A stretch of DNA of 64,000 bases from Roseithermus sacchariphilus (GCA_003285105.1 CP030158.1:4326449-4390448), one strand, 5' to 3'; numbered from the stretch's first letter, positions 53,732 to 64,000 are shown. Made by a program: numbers and translations. The notes: generated by a model not told the origin, from the sequence alone.

Positions 53732-55675
53732 ATGCGCTACCGTTCTGCCGTTCCGCCCGTGCACCGCGTGCTCTCGCTCCTGACCTGCGTGCTGTTCCTC
53801 GCCGTCTCCACCACCCGAGCACAGAACACCACCGTCGTCGTGGTCGATGGGGAAAAAAAGCTCCGGCACGAGAGCTTCTTCGACGGCGTCGAGTTGGAAA
53901 CGTACGAAAGCTACTTCGGCAACGATGCGGACGTGATGAGCGACGTCCTCGACGTAGCCATCGAGCGCTCCCCCCACGAGCGCTTCCAGTGGCACAAAAA
54001 GATTACGGACGGCCTGGACAACGCCTGCGAGGCCGCCGCGGAGAACATGTACGAGGAAGTCACCGGCCGGGGCACGTTGCCGGAGGGCTACGACATCCGC
54101 CAGGTGGGGACGCTGGGCACGCTGACCAATGTCGAAAACTACTTCTTCGCCTCCGGCGAGGACCTGATCAAATGGGGCTACACGGGAGATGCCTACGATC
54201 CACTGGCTCCCCCGTCTTACGCCCACAGCCTGAACGTCGTCAAAACCCCCGACGGGGACTATTTCCTCGTGGACAACTGGCAGGGCGGCATCAAGACGCG
54301 CCGGGTGTTTCCCATCGACGCCGACGCAACGTTTTTCTCGGAAAACCCGGATGAGACGGACGTTCGCAATGCCACCCATCGCCTGTCCAACCTGAATAAG
54401 CGGGGCCGTTCGTGGGATATGACCGAAGAAGAATACGAGGCTCAGTTCGACGGCCCGCTGCGTGACTACAGCAAGGAGGTCGTCAAGGACGACCCGCCGC
54501 GCTCCAGCGAGCAGGTCGAGGTGGAGGTGCTCACGTCGGCCGACCCCAACGACAAGCTGGGGCTGCTGGGCGTCGGCGCGGAGCGGTTCATCACGCCCCA
54601 CCAGCCGCTGCCCTACCTGATCCGGTTCGAGAACATGCCGGATGCCTCTGCGCCGGCGCAGGAAGTGCTCGTCCGGGATACCCTCGACGCCGACGTGTTC
54701 GACCTCGCGACGTTCGAACTGGGCGAGATCCGCTTCGGAGAGCGGCGGGTTCCCGTGCCCCCCGGCCGCCGCGCCTTCTCCACGCGCGTACCGCTCGACG
54801 ACCGCTTCGAAGTGCTCATCACCGCCGGCCTGGCCGAGGCCACCGGCATCGTGACGTGGCGGTTCACCACGATCGACCGCGAAACCGGCGACCTCCCCTT
54901 CGACCCGCTCGACGGGTTCCTCCCACCCAACCAGACGGCCCCCGAGGGCGAAGGCAGCGTCGCCTTCACGATCCACCTCCTCCCCGATATGCCGAGCGGT
55001 ACGGTGATTCGCAACCAGGCACGCATCATCTTCGACCTGAACGAGCCGATCGACACCCCCGTCTGGCGCAATGTCATCGACACGCAGGCGCCCACGAGCG
55101 CCGTCTCCAGCGTGTCGCAAAACACGCGCAGCGACAGCGTCCTGACGATCCGCTGGGGCGGCTCCGACCCGGAAGGCGCCGGCATCCAGTCCTACGACGT
55201 CTATCTGTCCATGGACGGCGGTCCGTTCAACCGATGGCTCCGCTTTACGGACGAGACGCAAGCGACCCTCCTGGCCGAAAACGGGCGTACGTACGCCTTC
55301 TACAGCATCGCACAGGACCGGGCCGGGAACGTGGAGCCGCCCAAAACCGCCGCCGATGCCAGCACCACGGTCGTCGTCTCCAACGAGGACGGACCGGCGG
55401 ACGAGGTGCCGGCGACCTACGCGCTCTGGCAGAACTACCCGAACCCGTTCAACCCGTCGACCACCCTCGCCTTCGACCTGCCCGAACCGACCCACGTGCG
55501 CCTGACCATCTATGACGTGCTCGGCCGCCGGGTGGCGTTGCTCATGGACGAGGAGCGCCCCGCCGGCCGCTTTCAGGTGGACTGGGACGCCTCGCGCCTC
55601 CCGAGCGGGACGTACCTCTACCGCCTCGAAACGGCCGGCTTCACGGCCACCCGCACGCTGACGCTGGTGAAATAG
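53732..55675 (+). CDS. Secreted DUF7619-like protein with T9SS sorting domain
   Basis: This 647-residue protein has its own signal peptide (LLTCVLFLAVSTTRAQ). Residues about 35-270 are unassigned. The rest parallels the end of the giant protein at 4726. It has a DUF7619-like domain opening TSADPNDKLGLLGVGAERF with LPYLIRFEN and RIIFDLNEPIDTP, then a fibronectin-like segment (TIRWGGSDPEGAGIQSYDVYLS). A type A T9SS domain closes it (QNYPNPFNPSTTLAFDLPEP, IYDVLGRRVALLMDE, PSGTYLYRLE). It lies 49 bases after the large repeat protein and is probably its operon partner, anchoring or completing it at the surface. It has no dockerin loops, unlike the giant protein. Confidence 0.85.
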   Translation: MRYRSAVPPVHRVLSLLTCVLFLAVSTTRAQNTTVVVVDGEKKLRHESFFDGVELETYESYFGNDADVMSDVLDVAIERSPHERFQWHKKITDGLDNACEAAAENMYEEVTGRGTLPEGYDIRQVGTLGTLTNVENYFFASGEDLIKWGYTGDAYDPLAPPSYAHSLNVVKTPDGDYFLVDNWQGGIKTRRVFPIDADATFFSENPDETDVRNATHRLSNLNKRGRSWDMTEEEYEAQFDGPLRDYSKEVVKDDPPRSSEQVEVEVLTSADPNDKLGLLGVGAERFITPHQPLPYLIRFENMPDASAPAQEVLVRDTLDADVFDLATFELGEIRFGERRVPVPPGRRAFSTRVPLDDRFEVLITAGLAEATGIVTWRFTTIDRETGDLPFDPLDGFLPPNQTAPEGEGSVAFTIHLLPDMPSGTVIRNQARIIFDLNEPIDTPVWRNVIDTQAPTSAVSSVSQNTRSDSVLTIRWGGSDPEGAGIQSYDVYLSMDGGPFNRWLRFTDETQATLLAENGRTYAFYSIAQDRAGNVEPPKTAADASTTVVVSNEDGPADEVPATYALWQNYPNPFNPSTTLAFDLPEPTHVRLTIYDVLGRRVALLMDEERPAGRFQVDWDASRLPSGTYLYRLETAGFTATRTLTLVK

Positions 55676-55684
55676 CCGTCCCCC

Positions 55685-56797
55685 TTACTCGCCGCGATAG
55701 ACCGCCGTCTCCGGCTTGAAGGCAAACCAGGCGAAGGCGAAGAAATCGCCGTGCGGCAGCGGCGTCAGGCGCTGCCCTTCGAGCGGTCCCGCGATGGCCT
55801 GCCCGGTCACGAGCCACGTGCTGCCCGTCGCCTCGTCGACGAAGCGGCCGTCTTCGTAGCGAAAGCGCAGCACCCTACCGCCGAGACGGACCTCGAACAC
55901 GCCGGTCGTCCCGACCTCCCGGGAACGGCGAATCCGGGCTTCGTCGAGCGCGGAAACGGCCCCCGGTGCGTGGAACACGACGATGGGGGTGCCGCCCACG
56001 GTGTCGTGCACCACCCGGCGCGCGCGGGTGAGGGTGTGCGGATAGGCTTTGTCCTCGCCGCCGTGGCTCACCGCCACCACCTTCTCCATCGGCGGCAACC
56101 GCTCGTCCTGCGGGCCGCGGTAGAGAAAGGGACGCTGGTCGATGTCGTCGTAGCCGACGTACGGGTTTCGCCCGTAGTCGCGCCGGTGCCCGGTCTCGCG
56201 GGAGAGCACCCGCCCCCCCGGATAGGCCGCCCGGAACTGCGCGAAGGAGACGATCTGCGCCGGTAGCGGATCGAGCACCGTGCCCGTCAGTTCGCCCACG
56301 ATGGCCTCCCCGTTGAGCTGCTGCCAGAGCGTCTCCGTCTGCCGGTCGAACATGACGAGATCGGCGTGCCGCAAGAGCCCGGACACCCCGAACGTGTACG
56401 TCGTGCCATCCACCGTGCGCGCGTAGGCGACGGCGCTGTAGCAGAGCGGGCAGAAGGTGACGGCCACCGGCACGCCCCCGACGCGGTCGTTGACGATCTC
56501 GTGCCAGATGAGGATCTGGAGCGGATAGGCCCGGGCATCCTCGTTTACCTCCAGCGCCACCACCGGCTCCTGCGGCGCAAGCCAGCCGGCGGCCGCCTCG
56601 GGCGCGACGAACAGCGGATCGTCGAGGGCGGGGATCCCGTCTTTCGGCGGCCCACCCGCCACGAGCTCATCCAGATCGATGGAGCGTTTGGAGAGGTCGG
56701 TCTCGAAGCCGGGCAGGCTCTGCCCGCAGGCCGGTGCCGCCGTCACCGGGAGCAGGAGCGGTAGCAGCAGAAGCAGGCGGATCAGCGTCTCGGACAT
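55685..56797 (-). CDS. DUF3179 domain-containing exported protein
   Basis: This 370-residue protein has a signal peptide (LIRLLLLLPLLLPVTAAPACG) and then one DUF3179 domain. It shows IPALDDPLFV, the CxxC of the family in PVAVTFCPLCYSAVAYAR, FGVSGLLRHADLVMFDRQTETLWQQ split across the core, and FAWFAFKPETAVY at the end. The FCPLCxS motif is the family hallmark and could bind metal or undergo redox change; function is not known. Start is uncertain. ATG at 56797 begins the signal peptide, and ATG at 56821 is also in frame. A GTG at 56851 has an AGGAG 4 bases upstream and would add 18 residues. It is divergent from a thioredoxin/TonB-receptor operon and shares its operator region. Confidence 0.82.
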   Translation of the reverse strand: MSETLIRLLLLLPLLLPVTAAPACGQSLPGFETDLSKRSIDLDELVAGGPPKDGIPALDDPLFVAPEAAAGWLAPQEPVVALEVNEDARAYPLQILIWHEIVNDRVGGVPVAVTFCPLCYSAVAYARTVDGTTYTFGVSGLLRHADLVMFDRQTETLWQQLNGEAIVGELTGTVLDPLPAQIVSFAQFRAAYPGGRVLSRETGHRRDYGRNPYVGYDDIDQRPFLYRGPQDERLPPMEKVVAVSHGGEDKAYPHTLTRARRVVHDTVGGTPIVVFHAPGAVSALDEARIRRSREVGTTGVFEVRLGGRVLRFRYEDGRFVDEATGSTWLVTGQAIAGPLEGQRLTPLPHGDFFAFAWFAFKPETAVYRGE

Positions 56798-56893
56798 CGG
56801 ATCGAGGAAGCACAGGCTCATCGCAGGCTCGTGCTTCTCTGTCGGAAGCACCGGGCTCCTGTTACACGCTTGCTTTTCCCCATCCAGATCCCC

Positions 56894-56917
56894 TATTTTT
56901 AGCCAAGACTAAAAATA
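56894..56917. promoter_or_regulatory. Putative DtxR/MntR-type operator between divergent DUF3179 and TonB-receptor operons
   Basis: A perfect palindrome, TATTTTTAG-N6-CTAAAAATA, is centred 20 bases upstream of the thioredoxin-like start. Its core ATTTTTAGCCAAGACTAAA differs at one base from 31239-31257. It lies in the 129-base divergent region, so it could repress both directions. AT-richness is exceptional for this genome. Confidence 0.7.
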
Positions 56918-56926
56918 TATTTTGCT

Positions 56927-57427
56927 ATGCCCTATCTCCTGTCGATCTGGATGGCCGCCTGTAGCCTGGGAGGGCTGCTGTTGCCGTGCGCCCCGGCTCA
57001 GCCCACCCCGGCGCTGCCCTGGCACACGCTGCCGGAGGCGCTGGCCGAAGCCCGGCAGACGCGGCGCCCGGTGCTGGTGTATGCAACGGCGCCCTGGTGC
57101 GGCCTCTGCCGGCGGATGGAGCGCGACGTGTTCCCCGCCGTCCGGCCGCTGCTGGCGCGGTTCGTCCTCGCCGAGCTTCGCTTCGACGACCACGACACCA
57201 TCCTATCCCTCGGAGGCCGCACACAGACGCCCTTCGCCTGGGGACGGGACCTCGGCATCGAGGCCACGCCCGGCATCGCGCTCCTGGCGCCGGACGGGAC
57301 CCGCATCACCCATGCCACCGGCTACCTCGACGCCGCCTCCCTCAGCCTGCTGCTCGCCTACGTCGCCACCGGGGCGTACCGGCATGTCTCCTTCGCCACC
57401 TACGCCGCGCAGACCGCCCCTCGCTGA
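56927..57427 (+). CDS. Exported thioredoxin-like protein
   Basis: This 166-residue protein has a signal peptide (LSIWMAACSLGGLLLPCAPAQ) and a thioredoxin fold. The redox motif is C58/C61 in VLVYATAPWCGLCRRMERDVFP, and the cis-Pro loop is GIEATPGIALLAPDG. It should act in the periplasm as a disulfide reductase or oxidase. It is the first gene downstream of the DtxR-type palindrome and is followed after 39 bases by a TonB receptor whose plug carries its own CxxC. That suggests the pair handle one metal or thiol-bound substrate. Start at 56927 is the only Met before the signal peptide. Confidence 0.83.
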   Translation: MPYLLSIWMAACSLGGLLLPCAPAQPTPALPWHTLPEALAEARQTRRPVLVYATAPWCGLCRRMERDVFPAVRPLLARFVLAELRFDDHDTILSLGGRTQTPFAWGRDLGIEATPGIALLAPDGTRITHATGYLDAASLSLLLAYVATGAYRHVSFATYAAQTAPR

Positions 57428-57466
57428 CTACCGGCATCATCGCAACCGCCATCGCTCGTCAGACCC

Positions 57467-59749
57467 ATGATGCATTGCTTCCCTACGTACACCGGACCCG
57501 TGCCGGGACGGTACGCGATCGTTCTGGCCGGGGTGATGCTGGCGTGCGCCTCCAACGCCGCCGGCCAGGGCCGGATCGTCGGGCGGGTAACCGCCGCCGG
57601 CGAGCCCGTCCCGTTCGCCAGCGTCGGCGTACGCGGCACGGCCTACGGCACAGCCGCGGACCTCGACGGTCGGTTCGTCATCGAGCGGCTGCCGGCGGGC
57701 CGCTACATCCTCGTCGCGTCGGCGGTGGGGTTTGCCTCGACCGAAGCGCCCGTCATCGTCGCCGACGGCGTCACGCGGACGGTCGATTTCGATCTGGAGG
57801 AGGCCATCCTGCAGACGGACGGCGTCGTCGTGACGGGCACGCTCGTCGAAACCTATACGCAGGATTCTCCGGTGAAGGTGAACGTGGTCTCGCCGCGTTA
57901 TCTGGAGAAGATCCCGACGGCCAACGTGATGGAGGTGCTGGAAAACGTCAACGGCCTGTACCAGCAGATCGACTGTGCCGTGTGCGGGACCAACAACATC
58001 CGCATCAACGGCATGGACGGCCCCTACACCGCCGTCCTCATCGACGGCATGCCGATCATGAGCAGCCTGGCGACCGTCTATGGCCTCAACGGCATCAGCC
58101 CGGCGCTGATCCAGCAGATCGAAGTCATCAAAGGCCCGATATCGACGCTCTACGGCTCGGAGGCGATGGGCGGCGTCATCAACATCATCACGAAGAACCC
58201 GCGGACGGCTCCGCGGGTCACGCTCAACACCTTCGGCACGACCCACGGCGAATACGCGCTCGACCTCGGCGTCGTCCCCTCGCGCGGGCGCCTGGCGACG
58301 CTCGTCTCCGGCACGCTCTTTCACAACAACGTCTTCCACGACGAGAACAACGACACCTTCGCCGACACGCCGCTCAACACCCGCGCCTCCATCTTCGGCA
58401 AAGCCTCGCTCACCGATGCCGAGGGCTGGAAGCAGTTCGACCTGTCGGCGCGCTTCTACTACGAGGACCGCCTCGGCGGCACCGAGCCGTTCATCGAGCG
58501 GTACTCCGAGGCGCTACGCGGCTCGGACGAGTTCTACGGCGAGACGATCCGCACGCGCCGCGTCGAGGTGGTCGGGGCTTACCATGTGGCGCCCCGCCGC
58601 GGCGTGCGTCTAGACCTGGCTTTCAACGACCACGACCAGGACAGCTTCTACGGCAGCGCCCACTACCGGGCCCGCCAGACGACCGGCTTCGCTCAGCTTC
58701 TCTGGCCGCTGCGCCTCGATGGCCGGCAGTCGCTGCTCGTGGGCACGACGCTGCGCGCCCAGCGCTACGACGACAACACCGGCTCGACGGGCCTCTTCGA
58801 CGACGCCGGCAAGGAGGTCGAGAACCGCCCCGACGACCGCCTCATCCCCGGCCTGTTCGTGCAGCACGAGTACGTACCCGGGAACCCGGTGCGGGTGTTG
58901 TCGGGGCTGCGCCTGGATTATCAGAAGGATCACGGCGTGATCGCCGCGCCGCGCCTGAGCCTCAAGCTGACGCCGCACGAAACCACGACGCTGCGCCTGA
59001 ACGGGGGGACGGGCTTCCGCATCGTCAACCTTTTCACCGAAGACCACGCCGCCTACACCGGCGCCCGTGCCACGGTGGTGCTCGAAGACCTCGACCCCGA
59101 GCGCTCCTACAGCGCCACGGCGACCCTCCAGCACATCGTGCCCTTCGGCGCCAACCCGCTCACCATCGACCTGGAAGGCTTCTACACGTACTTCACGAAC
59201 AAGATCGAGCCGAACTACGACACCCCCGGGCTCATCCTCTACGAAAACCTCGACGGCTCCGCGACCACGCGCGGTGTCTCGCTGACCCTCTCGCAGAGCC
59301 TGACGGCGATCCCGCTTACCTACACCGTCGGCGGCACCCTGATGGACGTGTTCGTGGACGAGGACGGCCGGCGCGCACCGCTGGAGTTCGCCCCCGACGT
59401 CCAGGCCATCGTGAACGCGACGTACCGCCTGCCGCGCGGCTTCGCCGTCGACTACACGATGAACCTGACCGGACCGATGAAGCTGCCGGAGTACGACCCA
59501 CCCTTCGAGCGACCGACCCGGTCGCCCACGTTCACCGTCCACAACGTCCAGGTGACCAGGGACATCGACCTGCCGAGCGGCCATCGGCTACAGGCCTACC
59601 TCTCCGGCGAGAACATCTTCGACTACACGCAGCCGTCCCCCCTCATCGACCCGGCCCACCCCTTCGGCGATCACTTCGACACGGCCTACGTCTACGGCCC
59701 CATCCACGGCGGCTGCTTCGGCCTCGGGCTGCGGCTCACGGTGCGATGA
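57467..59749 (+). CDS. TonB-dependent receptor with Cys-rich plug motif
   Basis: This 760-residue outer-membrane receptor has a signal peptide and a carboxypeptidase-regulatory-like domain (GRIVGRVTAAGEPVPFASVGV, residues 33-120). A plug follows (about 125-235; IRINGMDGPYTAVLIDGMPIM, QIEVIKGPISTLYGSEAMGGVINIITK), then a 22-strand-type barrel ending GLGLRLTVR. The plug contains C170 and C173 in QQIDCAVCGTNNIRING, where most receptors have a plain IRG loop. It should import a metal complex across the outer membrane. The shared operator with the metal ABC importer, and the thioredoxin-like gene before it, support a transition-metal substrate, but this is inference. The start could be either of the two adjacent ATGs. 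Confidence 0.88.
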   Translation: MMHCFPTYTGPVPGRYAIVLAGVMLACASNAAGQGRIVGRVTAAGEPVPFASVGVRGTAYGTAADLDGRFVIERLPAGRYILVASAVGFASTEAPVIVADGVTRTVDFDLEEAILQTDGVVVTGTLVETYTQDSPVKVNVVSPRYLEKIPTANVMEVLENVNGLYQQIDCAVCGTNNIRINGMDGPYTAVLIDGMPIMSSLATVYGLNGISPALIQQIEVIKGPISTLYGSEAMGGVINIITKNPRTAPRVTLNTFGTTHGEYALDLGVVPSRGRLATLVSGTLFHNNVFHDENNDTFADTPLNTRASIFGKASLTDAEGWKQFDLSARFYYEDRLGGTEPFIERYSEALRGSDEFYGETIRTRRVEVVGAYHVAPRRGVRLDLAFNDHDQDSFYGSAHYRARQTTGFAQLLWPLRLDGRQSLLVGTTLRAQRYDDNTGSTGLFDDAGKEVENRPDDRLIPGLFVQHEYVPGNPVRVLSGLRLDYQKDHGVIAAPRLSLKLTPHETTTLRLNGGTGFRIVNLFTEDHAAYTGARATVVLEDLDPERSYSATATLQHIVPFGANPLTIDLEGFYTYFTNKIEPNYDTPGLILYENLDGSATTRGVSLTLSQSLTAIPLTYTVGGTLMDVFVDEDGRRAPLEFAPDVQAIVNATYRLPRGFAVDYTMNLTGPMKLPEYDPPFERPTRSPTFTVHNVQVTRDIDLPSGHRLQAYLSGENIFDYTQPSPLIDPAHPFGDHFDTAYVYGPIHGGCFGLGLRLTVR

Positions 59750-59783
59750 TGCGCGCAGCCTCCATCGCCGGCCGATCCACAAA

Positions 59784-59819
59784 CGAACCCCCGACCTCTG
59801 CACGGAAGCCGGGGGTTCG
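59784..59819 (-). terminator. Hairpin terminator between TonB receptor and tRNA
   Basis: A perfect 10-bp stem CGAACCCCCG (59784-59793) / CGGGGGTTCG (59810-59819) has a 16-base loop. On the minus strand it is followed by TTTGT, so it can terminate the tRNA transcript; in the plus direction the T-tract is absent. Confidence 0.6.
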
Positions 59820-59842
59820 GTGTATTGCGAGATGACGGGTTG

Positions 59843-59915
59843 TGGAGCTAAGCGGATTCGAACCGCTGACCTCCTGGGTGCGATCCAGGCGCTCTACCAA
59901 CTGAGCTATAGCCCC
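59843..59915 (-). tRNA. tRNA-Ala (anticodon CGC)
   Basis: This is a 73-base cloverleaf on the minus strand beginning GGGGCTATAGCTCAG. The anticodon stem CCTGG/CCAGG encloses ATCGCAC, giving anticodon CGC for GCG codons. The T loop is GTTCGAATC. The acceptor stem pairs GGGGCTA with TAGCTCC and has the G3-U70 wobble that identifies alanine tRNAs. The discriminator is A and CCA is not encoded. Confidence 0.95.
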
Positions 59916-60182
59916 GTCGTGTGCCGGTAAACCCGGGGGCGACATACCCGGTTCCGTCACAGGCGGGCGAATATACAGCGGCGGCCCGGCCCGATGCAAA
60001 GCCACCTTCCCCCCCGGCCGGCCCTGTCCCCGGTGCTTCATTCCTTTTTCACCCCGGACCGAAGGCCCCCTGCACTTTGCCACCGCACTCCCCGAACAAA
60101 CGTGGTGGCTTTTTGGTACCTTCACCCCCCTTTTCGTACGATTCTACATTCTCTACCTACGGCACCAGTCACGACCGATCCT

Positions 60183-62905
<2,723 letters not shown>

Positions 62906-62927
<22 letters not shown>

Positions 62928-62993
62928 GCCGCTGCCGGACCGTTGCCGGATCCTCCTGGAGCCGCGCCGTGTTCCAACGGCGCGGCTCTTTTT
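62906..62993 (+). repeat. acnA 3'-end direct repeat, copy 1
   Basis: It contains the last codons of acnA (AACCAGGCCGTGGAAGCC), the stop, GCTGCCGGACCGTTGCCGG and the terminator. Nearly the same sequence returns at 63789-63914 on the far side of the toxin-antitoxin pair. Confidence 0.9.
62959..62993 (+). terminator. acnA rho-independent terminator
   Basis: A perfect 12-bp stem GAGCCGCGCCGT/ACGGCGCGGCTC with a 6-base loop GTTCCA is followed by five T. It is 32 bases after the acnA stop. Confidence 0.92.
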
Positions 62994-63034
62994 CATGCTA
63001 CAACCCGGAGCCTGCCATCCCCGGAGACCGCGTT

Positions 63035-63370
63035 ATGGAAGCACGGAGAAACTTCGCGCCGGACCAGCGCATCGAGCATCTGGTCCGGCAGATCGTGGAG
63101 ATCGCCCACCCGCTACGCATCCTCCTGTTCGGGTCGGCGGCCCGGGGTCAGGCTCAGCCGGATAGCGACGTCGACTTGCTCGTGATTATGCCTGAAGGCA
63201 CCCACCGACGGCGGGTAGCCCAGGAGCTCTACCGGCAGGTGTCCGGCGGTGGACAGCCGTTCGACGTGCTCGTCGCCACGCCGAGCATGCTGGAGCAATA
63301 CGCCGATCATCCGGGCTTGCTCTACCACACGATCTTAAAAGAAGGTCGCGAGGTCTATGCCGCCGGATGA
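63035..63370 (+). CDS. MNT-family nucleotidyltransferase antitoxin (MntA-type)
   Basis: This 111-residue minimal nucleotidyltransferase has the catalytic motif GSX10DXD complete: LLFGSAARGQAQPDSDVDLLVIM. In type VII toxin-antitoxin systems such proteins AMPylate and silence a HEPN toxin. The HEPN gene follows and overlaps by 14 bases, so both are made in step. Start at 63035 (MEARRNFAPDQRIEHLVRQI) was chosen because the upstream in-frame part overlaps the acnA terminator. The pair is flanked by two copies of the acnA end, which suggests insertion. Confidence 0.88.
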   Translation: MEARRNFAPDQRIEHLVRQIVEIAHPLRILLFGSAARGQAQPDSDVDLLVIMPEGTHRRRVAQELYRQVSGGGQPFDVLVATPSMLEQYADHPGLLYHTILKEGREVYAAG

Positions 63371-63758
63371 TCCACCACTCCCTGGAAGCCCGGCTGACTG
63401 GCTGCGCTATGCCCGCAGCGATCTGGCACTGGCCCGCGCCACCCCACCACCCGGCGTCCTTACGGAGGTGCTGTGCTTTCATGCTCAGCAGGCCGCCGAG
63501 AAAGCCTTGAAAGCGGTGCTGGTGCATCACGGTCGGGCCGTACCGCGCACCCACAACCTTACGACACTGCTGGAACGCCTACCCGAGACACTGACGCTGC
63601 CCCCAGGCCTGGATGCAGCCAAAACGCTGACGGTATATGCCGTTATCGCTCGCTATCCGGCAGATATCGAACCCGTCTCCGCGCAGGAATACCAGGAGGC
63701 GCTTCGCCTGGCTGAGATCGTGGTTTACTGGGCCGAACGCGTATGCGCATCATCCTAG
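63357..63758 (+). CDS. HEPN-domain toxin (HepT-type)
   Basis: This 133-residue alpha-helical HEPN protein shows ADWLRYARSDLALARA, EVLCFHAQQAAEKALKAVLVHHG and the RNase motif Rx4-6H in GRAVPRTHNLTTLL (Arg, then five residues, then His). Such proteins are RNases that cleave tRNA or other RNA and are inhibited by the MNT partner. The start overlaps the MNT gene end by 14 bases. It is followed after 30 bases by the second acnA-end repeat, whose terminator would end its transcript. Confidence 0.88.
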   Translation: MPPDDPPLPGSPADWLRYARSDLALARATPPPGVLTEVLCFHAQQAAEKALKAVLVHHGRAVPRTHNLTTLLERLPETLTLPPGLDAAKTLTVYAVIARYPADIEPVSAQEYQEALRLAEIVVYWAERVCASS

Positions 63759-63788
63759 CATTCCGACGCATGCACTCCCTGTCCCGGT

Positions 63789-63914
63789 CAACCAGGCCGT
63801 GGAAGCCTGAGCCGCTGCCGGACCGTTGCCGGGCCGTTGCCGGGCCGTTGCCGGATCTTCGTTGTCGGATCCTCCCGGAGCCGCGCCGTATTCCAACGGC
63901 GCGGCTCTTTTTTT
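63789..63914 (+). repeat. acnA 3'-end direct repeat, copy 2
   Basis: It repeats AACCAGGCCGTGGAAGCC, the stop and GCTGCCGGACCGTTGCCGG. It then has extra GGCCGTTGCC units and TTCGTTGTCGGAT before rejoining copy 1 at GATCCTCC and the terminator. It contains no functional gene start. Confidence 0.9.
63878..63914 (+). terminator. Rho-independent terminator, duplicate of the acnA terminator
   Basis: The same 12-bp stem as at 62959, with loop ATTCCA and a longer run of seven T. It would end the HEPN transcript. Confidence 0.9.
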
Positions 63915-64000
63915 CCGGGCTAGCCCTTCCACCGCCCCGCCAGGCCCCCCTTTCCGCCGTGCCCTTCGGCAGGCGACGGCGAATCATGATCCCTCTCTTC

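Noticed and set aside
60074-60130. Bacteroidota-type promoter (TTTG and TAnnTTTG) before aconitase
   Set aside because: A TTTG and a TTTTTGG are present but the -7 element does not match, so no promoter was annotated.
63759-63914. Second aconitase gene beginning after the HEPN gene
   Set aside because: Only the last six codons and the terminator are repeated; no upstream aconitase sequence is present.

Overview
The window is about two-thirds G+C by eye and its coding is dense. At least four secreted proteins end in a Bacteroidota type IX secretion (T9SS) sorting domain (YPNPFNPxT followed by xVYDxLGRxVAxL). A TonB-dependent receptor with a carboxypeptidase-regulatory-like N-terminal domain and a Cph1/Rcp1-like kinase-regulator pair are also present. 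This combination fits a high-GC member of Bacteroidota/Rhodothermota, most likely Rhodothermales. That assignment is an inference; no 16S gene is present.

Layout. 1-2173: serA (cut by the window edge) and a DUF1015 gene, minus strand. 2465-3361: an NmrA-like reductase. 3426-12924: a two-gene secreted operon encoding a 2732-residue Ig/CARDB/dockerin/cohesin/T9SS protein and a 428-residue cohesin/T9SS protein. 13343-16645: a Ycf48-like lipoprotein, RlpA and phosphoglucomutase. 16775-20300: a scar region holding a decayed PD40-amidohydrolase gene, an IS3 transposase remnant, an AT-rich YWTD-propeller gene and a truncated KefB-type antiporter. 20411-22670: a YqhD-like dehydrogenase and a Tat-exported TIM-barrel protein. 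22861-28233: a three-gene two-component cluster. 28386-30866: CcmF/CcsA. 31311-35362: a Mn/Zn/Fe-type ABC importer whose two permeases both carry C-terminal winged-helix extensions. 35352-38405: a hybrid kinase. 38533-40632: a PD40 lipoprotein and a thioredoxin-TPR protein. 40741-42680: an arsR/peroxidase-like/arsS cluster. 42735-48471: MscS plus two half-ABC exporters around RNase Z. 48889-55675: a secreted protein with near-identical 555-bp repeats and a DUF7619/T9SS partner. 55685-59749: a DUF3179 gene divergent from a thioredoxin-like/TonB-receptor operon. 59843-59915: tRNA-Ala(CGC). 60183-62927: aconitase. 63035-63758: an MNT/HEPN toxin-antitoxin pair between two copies of the aconitase gene end and its terminator.

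How it fits together. An almost identical DtxR-type palindrome (TTTAG-N6-CTAAA core) lies before the metal ABC importer and before the thioredoxin/TonB-receptor operon. This suggests one metal regulon covering both membranes. The importer ATPase gene has an out-of-frame ATG upstream of a C7 tract. The two half-ABC exporters have complementary degenerate motifs, as in heterodimeric exporters with one dead ATP site.

Intergenic DNA carries two families of degenerate repeats phased at exactly 7 bp (core AGCC and core CGAA). They are often arranged as opposed arms, sit next to a dispersed 70-bp palindromic element, and in two unrelated genes run into the C-terminal codons. These repeats, the permease/winged-helix importer with its shared operator, and the aconitase-flanked toxin-antitoxin pair are the most unusual items here.
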